64,000 nucleotides of DNA. Origin: Emydura subglobosa (Eukaryota > Chordata > Testudines > Chelidae). Below, piece by piece: positions 1 through 11,300 of the stretch; within the stretch, counting starts at the first letter, position 1; each line of letters starts with the position of its first letter. The DNA is taken from positions 1,995,794-2,059,793 of the forward strand of contig ML679963.1 in NCBI GenBank assembly GCA_007922225.1, written 5' to 3'. A program made the position numbers and the translations under genes. The notes under the pieces were generated by a model. The model saw nothing but the letters and a program-made list of their open reading frames with translations. It was not told the origin of the DNA and made no database searches.

Positions 1-1523
1 CCCCCCCCCGCCGCCAACCCGCCGGGCCCCCAGCTGCGCGGCTGCGGGAAGCCTCCCATTGCAGAGCCTGGGGGGTCTCTGCCTGGCCCCCCGCAGGCGA
101 GGACACGGGGCGTGGTGGGGCCCGAGGGAGGCGAGGGCTAGGGCTGGGGATCCTGCTGTTTGATTTGATCCCCCGTGAGAGGACCTCCCCCGACCCCTCG
201 CCAGCACCCCGGGCCATCCAGGCGCTGTCCGTCTGGCCGTGAGCCGCGCCAGCGTGGACAGCAGCCGACAGAAATAACAAGCCTGGCAGGTTGGGCGCAT
301 GGTGCGCCCCGGGCGCTGGCTCTTCGCACCCTGGGGTGTCGAGTGTTTGTGGATAGCTCCGTCCCGGAGGGGGGCAAGGGGTGAGGAAAGGGACACAGAG
401 GGGACTGCCGGCCTGGGACTGAAGGGCTTCCCCTCTGCCAGGGAGCCAGCCCCTGAGATGGCATCGCACCTGACTGACAACACTCATCCCCTGCATGGTG
501 AACACCCAGACTCCCTGGTGCGGGGTCTGCCCTCGCCGATGCTCTGCCCCTCTTTGCATCCAGCCGGGTGACCGGCGTTTTGTGCCAGCGCCCGTCACCA
601 TGGCATCTGAGCAGTTCCTGCGGTGGCTGGGGCTGCAAGCTCCCATGGCGCACACATTCCCTCCGGTCTCTGTGTGCACACATTCCTCTGGGAGGGACAC
701 TTGTGAGGATCCCTTGCACGGCAAGGCTGGGATTTGTCTCGGCCTACAGGGTAGCACCCAAATCCCACTGAATTTCCGTGGGATTGGCACCTGCTTTCCT
801 TGGACTCAGCTGAGTATTTAAGGCTCATCGAACACACAAGACACTAGAAGGAGAGAGAGGAACGCTGGGGCGCCGGCCCCTCTTCCGCCTTTCCTCCGAA
901 ATCCGGTTGTGTTTGTTGGTGTTATATAAATTGGACATTTGTTTTTGCCCAACAATCTGAAGTAGGCGGGGGTGCAGTTGCTTCTGATATGGTGAAAATA
1001 ACCCTGCTGGGAGCAAGGACATATCCCTTGGGGAACAGGCACTGCCCGAGGGTCAGAACTGTTTTCCAGCCTGGCTTTCCCGGGGCGCACTCTCTGGTGA
1101 GCACGTATTTACCCCTGGCAGACGATCAGAGCTCCTGGGACCGCTGGCCTGACAGGTAACTAAGCTGGGTTTCCAGAGTCTAAACATGAATTTACCAGCT
1201 TGGCAGGATTTTCTCTCTCATTATTATTCAATTCCCCAAAGCGGCACAACCCTGTGTCCATTATGGTACCGTTCCGGTGTTGTGGGGGAAATCAAACTCC
1301 AGGCCAGTCTGCATTCGGCATCCCAGCTCTCTCCTTTGCTTGCCTCTCTGTGCTGGGGCAAAACTGCCTTTGGCTGAAGTTGTGTGGCGCACGTAAGGTT
1401 GCCCAGCTCCTGCTAATGCCCAGGTGCTGTGAGGGGCAAGAGCGCTCAGTACCTTGCAGGATCGGGTCCTTTTTTGTTTTTACAAGGAAACGTACAAACT
1501 CCTCTGACGCATCTTATTCCGGC

Positions 1524-1567
1524 TGGGATGTTTGCTATGGCTGCCTGGGATGTTTGCTATGGCTGCC
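1524..1567. repeat. 22-bp tandem duplication
   Basis: tgggatgtttgctatggctg plus cc occurs twice in a row without mismatch, which implies a recent slippage event. Confidence 0.95.
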
Positions 1568-3498
1568 TGGCTTCTCTTTACCTTGCCTGACTGTTGCCAC
1601 ACCCGTCTTTATTGTGGCAGGCAGGCGGTGGAGAGATCTTGGCCTAAATGTGATTTGCATGTTCGTGGAGAGGCCCACGTGTGAGCTCATGTGTTATCTT
1701 TACTGAGCGGAGCAGCCTGGGGGGGGAATCTCTTGCCTTTTATTTCACGTGTAATGCAGGGTCATTGGTAGCAGCAGCTGGGGAAGGCTGAGATCTCCAC
1801 TAAGTTGAAGAAGTGTGTGCTGCCCATTTCCCCGTGCTCAGAAAGTACAAGGCCAGCTTTAAAATAGCAGGGGCAATTTTTACGCCCGGCTTGCTAATTT
1901 ACGTCTTTTAGGACGTTGCGGCAGCTTTTCCTCCGAAGGAAAAACGTATCCCAGATTGACGCCGTTTCTCCGCATTTTCTGTAACATGGCTGGAAGTGGA
2001 AGAGGCAGGAACGGCGGAGCCGAGCCCCCTTTTGCAGAGTGAGTAAAACTAGCCTCCGGGGCTGGTGGCTTGCAAACTCAGAGGGAGAAAAATATGCTGC
2101 CCGCGGTGCGCAGTGAGGACGCGGGTTCAGCAGCCAGGGGGCTGCTGGGCTCTGCGCTTCCCGGTTAGCGCTAGGCCAGGTGGCACCAGCAGCAGGGCCG
2201 AGCAGAGTCTGTTTGATGCACAGCCGGGCTCGGGGATGCCAAAGGTGCTGTTGTGATGCCCCCCGTCTGACCTCGTCCGCGCACAGGGCAGAGAACCTCG
2301 CCCAGCGACTCCTGCATCCTACCAGAACATCTGGCTGCGCCTCTCTTGTCCCGCAGGCCACCCTATCCGTGCACCTACTCCCAGCGGGAGAAGCTGGGCC
2401 CATGCAGAAGCTGTTTGGGGCGGGGGCTGCGTCTCACTGAGCCCTGGCTTTACCCACACCGAGCTGCGTCATGTCAGATGAGGGGCTCTGTTAAATAGGG
2501 ACATCCGCAACCCTGCCTGGGCAAAGGTCCCCCTGGAAAGGCACCCCAGCATGGCGCCTGCAGAGCGGCTGCCGTGGGCATGCTCCGCCCTTGCACTTCG
2601 TGGGCTGCGACCTCCGCCCCGGCAGGTGCTGCAGTCCGGCAGAAAGAGGAGGGAGCTCGGCGCCGCCCGCAGGAACTCTCCCCGGGGCGCTGGGGGCGAC
2701 TCTGCTGTGGAGAGCCGGGCAGCGGTGCTGAACCACTGCCCCAGCATGGTGCTAGGGCCGTGCCACGCGGGCGATGCTGCGCTGCCTAAGATGCTGGGCC
2801 ACTGCCCCTTTCCCTGTGGCATGTTTTACGGGGTGCAGTTCTGCCGACTTCAGTGGGGCCGCTGCTGGTGCCGCTGAGGGAGACCCAGCCCCTGTGGCTG
2901 TCGAGGGGATGCCGAGCCCCTTATGCTCATTAAAGGCCCCCGGGCCTGTTCCACAGGGGTAGGCAGGAGACCCCAGCTGGCCCGGCCCGGCCCGGCCCAG
3001 CCCAGCCCGGGTTGTTAGACTCTTGCTCCATGCATTCCTGCGGTTGGAGGCCCAGCCCGTCGGGAGCTGGGGTGGAGCGTTACCCACGCCGAGGTCATGC
3101 CCCGTGCCGCGACAGGCAGAGGCGCTGCAGGAGGCCCAGCTCCAGGAGGTGTCACTCTTTGTATGGCTGGAGAGGCTCCGCTGGGAGCGTCAGAGCGGGG
3201 GCTGCCCTTCCGCAGGGCACCCCGTGGCTAGGAGGGCCGGTGGCTCTGGTGAATTGAGGCCGTCACCCAGTGCAAGCTGGCTGCTTGTTGAGACATGCGG
3301 TATCGGAACACCTGCCTTCCCCTCCGCGCAGATACAAAGCGGGCTGCCTGGGAAAGGCAGCATGGGTCGGCCGGTGGGCTGGCAGGGGTTACCCGGCAGT
3401 GACACGGGGGATCAGCTCTGGGCTTCACGCGGAGGCCAGACGCTGCAGGGATGGGAGCTGGAGGGACCCAGGCAGGCTTGGAGAGACAGGCTGCAGAG

Positions 3499-3517
3499 AC
3501 TACAGCTCCCAGCATGC
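3499..3517 (+). promoter_or_regulatory. ZNF143/THAP11-type motif
   Basis: ACTACAGCTCCCAGCATGC matches the long SBS consensus ACTACAANTCCCAGNATGC at all but one fixed position. Such motifs are strongly enriched at vertebrate CpG promoters. Confidence 0.55.
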
Positions 3518-5764
3518 CGTGCTCCGTTCCCGGGCCAGCAGCCTGTCTGCTCGGCCCCAGCTGGAAGCTGTAGCGTCCCGGGGCCCCACCCCAATTTCAG
3601 CGGCGCCCGCTCTGTGCCAACAAGGCCTGGCCCCCAGCGGCTCCGGCGCTGCCATGGAGCCTGCACATGAGCGCCTGGACTGGAAGCAGAATTAATCTGC
3701 GCACGTGCTGGGGTCTCACATGGGGCATGTCTGCGCTGGGGGTCTCAGCCGGGCGGACGTGCCCGTACTCACGCCACTCCAGCGAGAGCACGACACAGCG
3801 CAGCGTAGCTCGCCACCCTGGGTGCGATCCTGCCAGACCCCTTCGGCACAGCCCCGGGCAGCTGCCCCTCCTGCTGTCGCAGCCGCCCGGCTCTTTGTAG
3901 GGCGCTGGCTGGCTCGGAGCTGGCGCGTTAGGTCTGCCCGCGCGGGGAGGGACAGCTCCAGCCCCAGTGTAGACGCACCCGAGATCGGCACGAGGGGCCC
4001 TGAAAACCTAGCCCAGCTGCTCCAGGAGACAGCAAAACGCGAACCTGGCCCCTGGCACCTCTCCCACCCGGGAGCTCCGCTCCCTGTGCGATGGCCAGGG
4101 ACAGAACGTGCAGAGCTGCCACGCGGGGTTGCTGGCTGGGTGCCCGGCCCCAGAACTGGGACACAGCGTCCAGCTAGACTGTGTGAGCCCCACCTTAACC
4201 AGCAGCAGCTCCCCAGGGGGTGAAGGAAGAGCCGCCTGGGCCCTGGGAGCAGGGTGGCTCTGTTGGTACCAGTGAGCGGAGGGTGGGGGGCTGCAGACCC
4301 GCACTGAAGGGACCTGCTGGCTGTACAGGGATCTGGAGCAGGCCTGGCCGAGTGAGCTGTTGTAGCGAGGGAAGAGTTGGGCAGGCCAGGTGGCCCTAGA
4401 TACGGAGGGGTGTGCGGCCAGGCTCCCTCGCACTCGGGCAGGGGCTGTGCCAGGGGCAGCTGGTCCCCTGTGCCTGGCATGGCCCCTGCCCTGTTGGCGC
4501 CATGGGAGCTGTGTGAGAGCTGGGAGCACCGTTGCAGAGGATTTCTGCCCTCCCGCCTGGTGGCACGGCAGCGGGTCACAGCCAGGACCTTGCCGTGCTC
4601 AAGGTGGCCGCTGGGGCGTGGCGGGGCAGGGCGGGGGGCACGCGGGGGTCTGCAGGAGAGGGCCAGCGTCAGGTTCTGCCCAGCTTGCCCCATCAGCAGC
4701 GTCCGGGCGCCGCAGTCTGATCGACTCCCAGATTCCACGGCTGGCCACGAAGCCAGTCCCTCCTCGCCAGGGCCCCGAGATCTCCCCACGGCAGAGCAAA
4801 GCAGCCAGGTCCCCGATCGCTCTGGGCCAAGCCCCTGCGTTGCCTTGCCAGCCCCTGGGGATGACTCTAGCTCTGGGGGGGGATGACTGTTGGCAGATTT
4901 CCTGCTGGCAGCGTGGAGCCAGGACGGTGGAGGGGGCCAGGGGCAGCAGGGAGGGAATCGCCTCTCCATCTTGGAGCCCATCGCCCTGGAGAGCCCCAAA
5001 GATCCGTGTGGCTGCGGGGTGCCTGCCTCGGCATTCCTGCCCCCAGGAATCCCCGCCCCCCAAGTGAGCCCATCCCCTGGGAGCTCCCAGTCGTGCAGCG
5101 CCAAGGCGCATCAGGAGCAGGTTTCAGACGCTGACGCAAAGCCCTGGCCAGGCGCCGAGGGGTGGGGAAGGAGCAGAACATGGAACTGACCTGAGGGCAC
5201 AATTCAGCTCCTGCCTGGCATCCGTGCGGTCCCGAAGCCCAGCGTTACCTGGGCACAAGCCGAGGCGAGCCAGGCCGGCAGGGGCGAGAGCTGGTCCATC
5301 AGCGCCAGTGCCAGGCAGACTGCACGGAGCTTCACCCAGGTCACGGCCAGCGCTTCCCCTGGGTAAACCGGTGCACGGGGACCAGGTTCCAGCTGGCACT
5401 GAGGGGCGAGCTGGGCTGGAGCCGGCTGGCACGGCCACTTGGATGGGGGCAGCCAAGCCAGCACCTGTGGATTAAACAGTAGAGTCACAAACGGTTCATT
5501 TGCACCCCCGGCAGTGCCCAGCCGGCGTCGGGGCAGCCCCCAGTGCCTACAAACGGAAACCGACATCGCAGGCCTCGGCTGAGCTCTGCAATTACCCCTG
5601 CCTCTCCCTGGCTGCTTCCTCCCCGTACCCTCGTCAGGGCCATTCGCTTTGCCTGGCTGGCACAGTGATTTGTGCCCTCTGACGCCCGCTGTACCCAGCT
5701 GCCCATTGGCAAAGGCTGGCACTTCCCAGCACTGCAGGGAGGCAGAGTCGGTTCGATGTGCATT

Positions 5765-5790
5765 GGGGGGGGGGGGGGGGGGACGGGGGG
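5765..5790 (+). repeat. G-run (18 G, then 6 G)
   Basis: Uninterrupted G tract in ANKRD13B upstream/intron DNA; it can form a quadruplex and is prone to length errors. Confidence 0.9.
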
Positions 5791-8236
5791 AAGCACGTCC
5801 CAGCCTCAGGGTGGGCAGGGCCAGGGCTATCCAGTGGATGGAGCAGTAAGGGTGATGGGTTCATTATAAACGCCTGGGGGAAACCACAGCTCTGCTCCCT
5901 TCCCCTCCCCCTGACCCCGACGGAGGAGCCCCTGCCCAGGAGGTGCCAATGCATCATTAGGAACAGGTCCCAGGCCCCTGCTCTACCACCTGCCCCGACC
6001 GGGCTCCTCTTCCAGTCAAGTCCTGATCTGTCATCCTGGTGTAAATGGGGTGACTCTGGATTTACACCCAGGTCACCAAGATTCAGCTCTGATTCCTGGC
6101 CTGAGTGTCCAATCTCAGCCCCAGTCCCTGGGAAAGCCCCTGTCCCGCAGCCTGGGGGAAGCTGCATTCACCAGCTCCCAGCTGGAGCCCCCGGGGCGAG
6201 GGGCGGGGAGGCGGTGTTTTCTTTAATTAGAACCCTTTTCACCACAGCAATTAAGAGCCAGCACGTGATCACCTTGGAGGGTGTTTAATTAATGCGCCGG
6301 CTCCCGCTAGGCTGGAGGTGCCGCTTCCAGAACCAGATTCATTTGTGGGGCACCCCGCTGGCGGTGCCCGGGCCTCGGTGCCGCTAGGTGAGCCGAGGGG
6401 CAGCGGGCGCTGGGCCCGTCCGTGGGGCTGGCTGTGTTCTCGCCCGGCCCCTGTGAACCCTGATGGGCAGGGTGGGCGGGGAGGCCATGGCTTGGAGGGG
6501 CTTGGCTCTGGGGGATGGGACTCTGGCCGCTGGGAAGCCAAGGCAGCGGCGGGGTGTCTGGCGGAGGCAGGGCGTGGCGCCAGGGCTGGAGAGGGGCGCT
6601 GTGGAGAGCGGTGTGGGTTCTGCAGGCTGGCAGGGGCCTGGCATGGGGGATTTGACAGCTGGATCCAGTGGCAAGGTGGGGGGGGGGCAGGAACCAGGGC
6701 CAGGGGAAGTCTGCTCCCTGGGGGGGTTATGGGAGATGCCCCAGCCGGGCTGGCAGTACCGCCCCCCTCCCCCCGGCTGCTCCCAGGGAGGCCCTGGGCT
6801 GGGATGAGGAGGGATCTGGCCGTGCCATGGGCCAGCTGGGGGCTCCTGTCCCCCACCCCTGCTCTCCCTGGGGTGACAGTTTCCTTCAGCAACAACAAAA
6901 ATGGGCCCCCGGGGGCCAGGATCTGGCGAACGAGTGCAAGGCAATTAGCGCTGGCGGGGGAGGGGCGCCAGTCTCCCAGCAACCTGCCCCACCCCCACCT
7001 GCTCCTGGGGAGCCACCTCATGGCAGAGCTGCCAGGAAAAGGGGGGGGCCCCACTCACCCAACGAGCCCTGGGTTGCCCCTGCTCCCCAACCAGTGCCCG
7101 CCCCCCCCCGCTGCTCCCCTGAACCCCCTGGGTGGGGAGAGTCTCCCACACTCTGACCACGGCCTCCTCTCAGGACCCGGTGCTGCTCGCCATGGGGCTG
7201 GAAGAGACGCTGGCCCAGAGCCCCCAGATACCTCCAGACACCCCCATCACACCACAGCTCTGCCTGGCACCAGAGGGGCTGCCCAGCACTGACCCCTCGG
7301 CTGCAGGTGCAGCCCCCCAGCTGGGCCAGGCACCGGCCGGCTCCCTGTCCCTGCCACAGACCCAGCTGGGCTTCCCCGAGCCCCCCGCGCCTGCTCGCTG
7401 TGGGCCTAGAACCAGCGCCTGGGAGCCGGCCAGCTCTAGCCAATGGCCCCCCCCGTCCATGGCAATCACACGAGCGCCCGTCCTCTCCCCCCCGTTCTCC
7501 TCCTGCCGGGGCTTGGAAGCCGGCCCAGCTGCCTCTTGCCCTGGCAACCCGACGTGTCCTCTCTCCAGCGGGCCATGAGCCGTTGTGCCTGGCCCCCCCC
7601 CCCCGCAGCGTGCACCCCGGGCGGGAAATGGATGTGACAGGCGCTCTCCCGGGGACGTCGCTGCTGGGCTTTTAGCGAGAAGGGATGGAGGGGGAGAAGC
7701 GGGGGGGAGAGGGGGCGGCTGCCGGCAGAGCAGGGGCCTGGTGTGGGAGCGGCAGGGCCTGCCCCGGTGGCGCCTGTCCCCGGGGGGCAGAGGTGGGGAT
7801 GCTTGCCGGAGCCGGCACCAGCTGTACCCACGCTCCAGCCCTCCGGCCGCAGCCGTGGGGCATGTGCGGAGCTCCCAGGACGCCGAGGGTCAGGCTGTGC
7901 TGGCCTGGGAAGCAGGCAGACGAGGGCTGGAGCAGGGTGTCCGTGGCACCAGGGTCTCGCCCTGGCTCATCTGCATCTGTGCCCCGAACTGCCAGCCTGG
8001 GGACTCTCACCAGCTGGTCCCTTAAGCAGCTCTGTACCCCCACGGCTCTCCCCAGAACCCAGCAGGGCCTAGGTGCCCTAGGGCACAGAGACGCTGGGCA
8101 GGGGAGGCCGGGTCCCAGCCCCCTGCAGGGACGGTGACGGCTGGGAGCAGCAGAGCCAGGCCTGTTGGGGCAGCTCCCCCGAACCCCATCCCTGGGTCAC
8201 CCCCTGGCCAAGCCCCTCTTCCGTCTCTCCTGGCAG

Positions 8237-8372
8237 GTGGACATTGAGCAGCTGGACCCGCGGGGCCGCACGCCCCTGCACCTGGCCACCACGCTGGGCC
8301 ACCTGGAGTGCGCCAGGGTCCTGCTCAAGCACGGCGCGGACGTGGGCAAGGAGAACCGCAGTGGCTGGACAG
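8237..8372 (+). CDS. ANKRD13B: ANKRD13B exon 2, first ankyrin repeat
   Basis: The acceptor is ctggcag before GTG GAC ATT. The exon encodes [20 protein letters not shown] and the rest of one ankyrin repeat ending RSGWT. It begins in phase 0, which matches a preceding exon ending in a complete Gln codon, and ends one base into a Val codon at donor gtgcgt. Confidence 0.93.
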
Positions 8373-11300
8373 GTGCGTGGCAGCCGCAGGCTCCGTGGTG
8401 CCGCCAGCTCCCCCTGCATCGCCCGCTCCCCCGTGCCGGGACGCTGGCACCTTGGGACCTGCCGTTTCTGGGCACCAGGGCCAGCTCTGCGCAGGGGCCG
8501 GCACTTAACGAGCAACACACACGAGCGAGACCAGCCCCGCTGCGCTGGGGGGCGCAAACAGCAACTGGATGCTCGTGGTGAGCTCCTGGAGGTCTCACTC
8601 CCAACCTGCAGCCCCCGCTCTGCCGGCACCCCTCACTCCTGACCTGCAGCCCCGTTACCCCAGCCTGGGCTCCCCCCGGCTCTGCTGGTGCCCCTCGGGG
8701 CCCCCTGCCCTTGCATCCCTGAGGTGTCTCCTGGCAGACACTGCGGAGGTGGTGGGTAGCCCTACAGTGCCCGTGGGTGTCAGTTCCCAGCATCCCCCTT
8801 GGCGCGTGCGTGTGTGTCCTGCCTGGGTGCTGCCCCCCAGTGGGCCCACATTGAGCGCTGCCCTGCAGGGGTGCAGGCTGGGGCCGGGCTGGCTCTCCCG
8901 GCCGTGCAGACAGAGGGGACACGGCCCAGGGCTGTCGTGCGGCCCCTGACGCCTCCCTTTCCCCCCCCGCAGTGCTTCAAGAGGCGGTGAGCACCCGGGA
9001 CCTGGAGCTGGTGCAGCTGGTGTTGCGGTACCGCGACTATCAGCGAGCCGTCCGGCGCCTGGCCGGGATCCCCATCCTGCTGGAGAAGCTACGCAAGGTA
9101 CATTTATGTACACGCCCTCACACGTGTGTGCACACGGGCACACACTCTCCCTCCCCCCCAGCCCTGGGCCAATGCAGGGAGCCCGGCTTCCAGGGCCCAT
9201 CGGCCCCCTACCCTGTCCAGCCGGGGGCGCCAGGCGCCCAGCACCACCCTCACGTAGGGGGGAGGCTGGCCCAGTGTCACAGCCAGGACGCCTGTCTCCC
9301 TGCCCCCGGGAGGGGCTTGCACTGCAGTTGCTGGGCATGGGGGGATCCCACGGGTGGCACTGGGTGCCCCTCACCCCGGCCTCTCTCTTTCCTCAGGCCC
9401 AGGACTTCTATGTGGAGATGAAATGGGAATTCACCAGCTGGGGTAAGTTTTGGGGCCAGGAGGGGAGAGGCTGGGCCCCTCACTTCCCACCCCCCAGGAC
9501 AAGCAGCCGAGCCCTAATGTCCCCCCCCCATGGGGGCGCCTCACATCCTCCAGGGCCCGGTGCACCCCCAGCAGGTGGGCCAAGTGCTGCCCCATCCACA
9601 CCAGTGATGACCCAGCCAAGCCCCCCCCATGTCCCCGAGACCTAGTGCCGCCCGCCAGGCCCCCGGCCTGCTGGGAACCCCATTGTCTCGGCCCTCATCT
9701 GCCAGGCCCCCCACCCTGCTCCCCTCCCCCAGTGGAAAACGTGCCCTGTCTGTGCCTAGGGCAGCCACCTGAAAATGCCAAGGGCAGGGCAGGCTGCAAA
9801 CAGAGAGCAGATTCTCCCAGCGCTGGTGGCTGACACTGAAGTCAGGCTTCCCAACCAGGCACAAACAGCGCTGCTGATTCCCCACACAGGTTATCCACAG
9901 CCCCCTTTACTGCATTTCAGTCTCCGGCTCCCAGTCGGGCACTAGGTCCAGTAAAGAGGCCAGTTATTTAAACTCTCTGCTCTTCACCAAAAAGGTTCTC
10001 CTGACCCCAAGAGGTCAGCCACAGCACCAGAGCAATATACGTTTGGATCTTACCCAAAATCCCACACTGCCAGCCAATCCTTTCGTAACTAAAACTAAAG
10101 GTTTGTTATAAAAGGAAAGAAACAAGCTGTAAGAGAAGTGGTAACGGGTTAAAGCAATCAGAGCCCTGGAAATGACTTGGAAGTCCAGCTAGCTCAGGTT
10201 TCCGGTAGAATGATGGAGTCTGCAGGCTCCTAGAGTCCCTCTGGTTACATACCTGGATGGGCTCAGTCCTTTGACTGACTCACAGCTGAGCTGGAGAGGA
10301 GTGGATCCAGAGCTAGCGGAGGACTGAGCACAAAGGGGATGTGTTGCAGCTGCCTGTTACGTCCTTTGCCAGGCTGCTTGTGGAAATGGCCACAGCTAAG
10401 ATGGAGTCCGTGGTCACATGAGTAAGTCTTGGTGACTCACCAGCGGCTCTCCCCGGCCCATTGCACCTGTGAGTTTCCTTAATGGGCCGTTAAGCAGCTT
10501 ATTGCTTGGCTGGGGCGTGGCCCAGAAACACAGCACCGGGTGCAGTTCGGATCCAGCAGACGTGTCCACATAAACAATCTCATCATCCGTAGCGAACGAG
10601 AACCCGTCTAACAGCCCTGTCATGGCCCAGCCCCTGGGAATTACTGTCAGTCTGAAACATGGATGGTAAATAGTATCACGAATGGTCCCCCTAACCCAGC
10701 CAGTGGCACAGACAGCTCTGGCCATGCCACGGGTTAGGGAATTTTATCCCCTGTCCAGACCTGGCCCCCAGCACCCTGGAGAGACGGGCCCCAGGCCACA
10801 CCCCACTAGCGGGACACCCCACGAGGCAGCATGACGGGGGGTGGGGCTGCTCCAGACAGGGGGCAGAGGCCCCTAATCTTGCCCTCCCCGCAGTGCCCCT
10901 GATCTCCAAGATCTGCCCCAGCGACACCTACAAGGTGTGGAAGAGCGGCCAGAACCTGCGCGTGGACACAACACTGCTCAGCTTCGACCACATGAGCTGG
11001 CAGCGGGGAAACCGCAGCTTCGTCTTCCGGGGACAAGGTCAGCGCGGCGCCGGGGAGGCTGGGCCGTGGCCGGCAGCCCCTGCCTGGGGCAACCCGCGGA
11101 CGCAGGCTGTTGATAATGCGCACCCCTGTCTCACTGCAGCGGGAGGCTGAGCGCGGCGCGTGAGATTCGTGCCGCCGTGGGTCAGGCCAGGGGGCAGTTA
11201 TGAAGGGGGGAGGTGCTGGTGTCTGGGGCAGGGGAGGCAGCACGGACTTGGGGAGCAGGCCCCCCGGCCACTGCTCGCTGCCAGGGGATGGGGATGCTGC

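Larger units (their letters stand above)
1..8236. other. Non-coding, probable ANKRD13B intron 1
   Basis: No open frame in this GC-rich stretch resembles a known protein, and the expected first ANKRD13B exon (a short N-terminal segment ending just before VDIEQ) is not present on either strand. The stretch runs up to the acceptor of exon 2, so intron 1 (or intron plus upstream DNA) is the simplest reading. It contains a ZNF143-type motif at 3499, a 22-bp tandem duplication at 1524, a CCCGG pentamer run near 2981, a G-run at 5765 and an AT-rich homeodomain-site patch at 6223-6293. Many long open frames here reflect high GC content, not coding. Confidence 0.6.

Noticed and set aside
3716..5104. 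A 462-codon open frame on the - strand
   Set aside because: It lies in GC-rich intronic DNA, shows no domain or conserved phrase, and neighbouring frames are also open; stop codons are simply rare here.
7132..7578. A possible ANKRD13B upstream coding exon
   Set aside because: The Pro-rich translation does not resemble the conserved ANKRD13 N terminus and lacks a fitting donor in phase.
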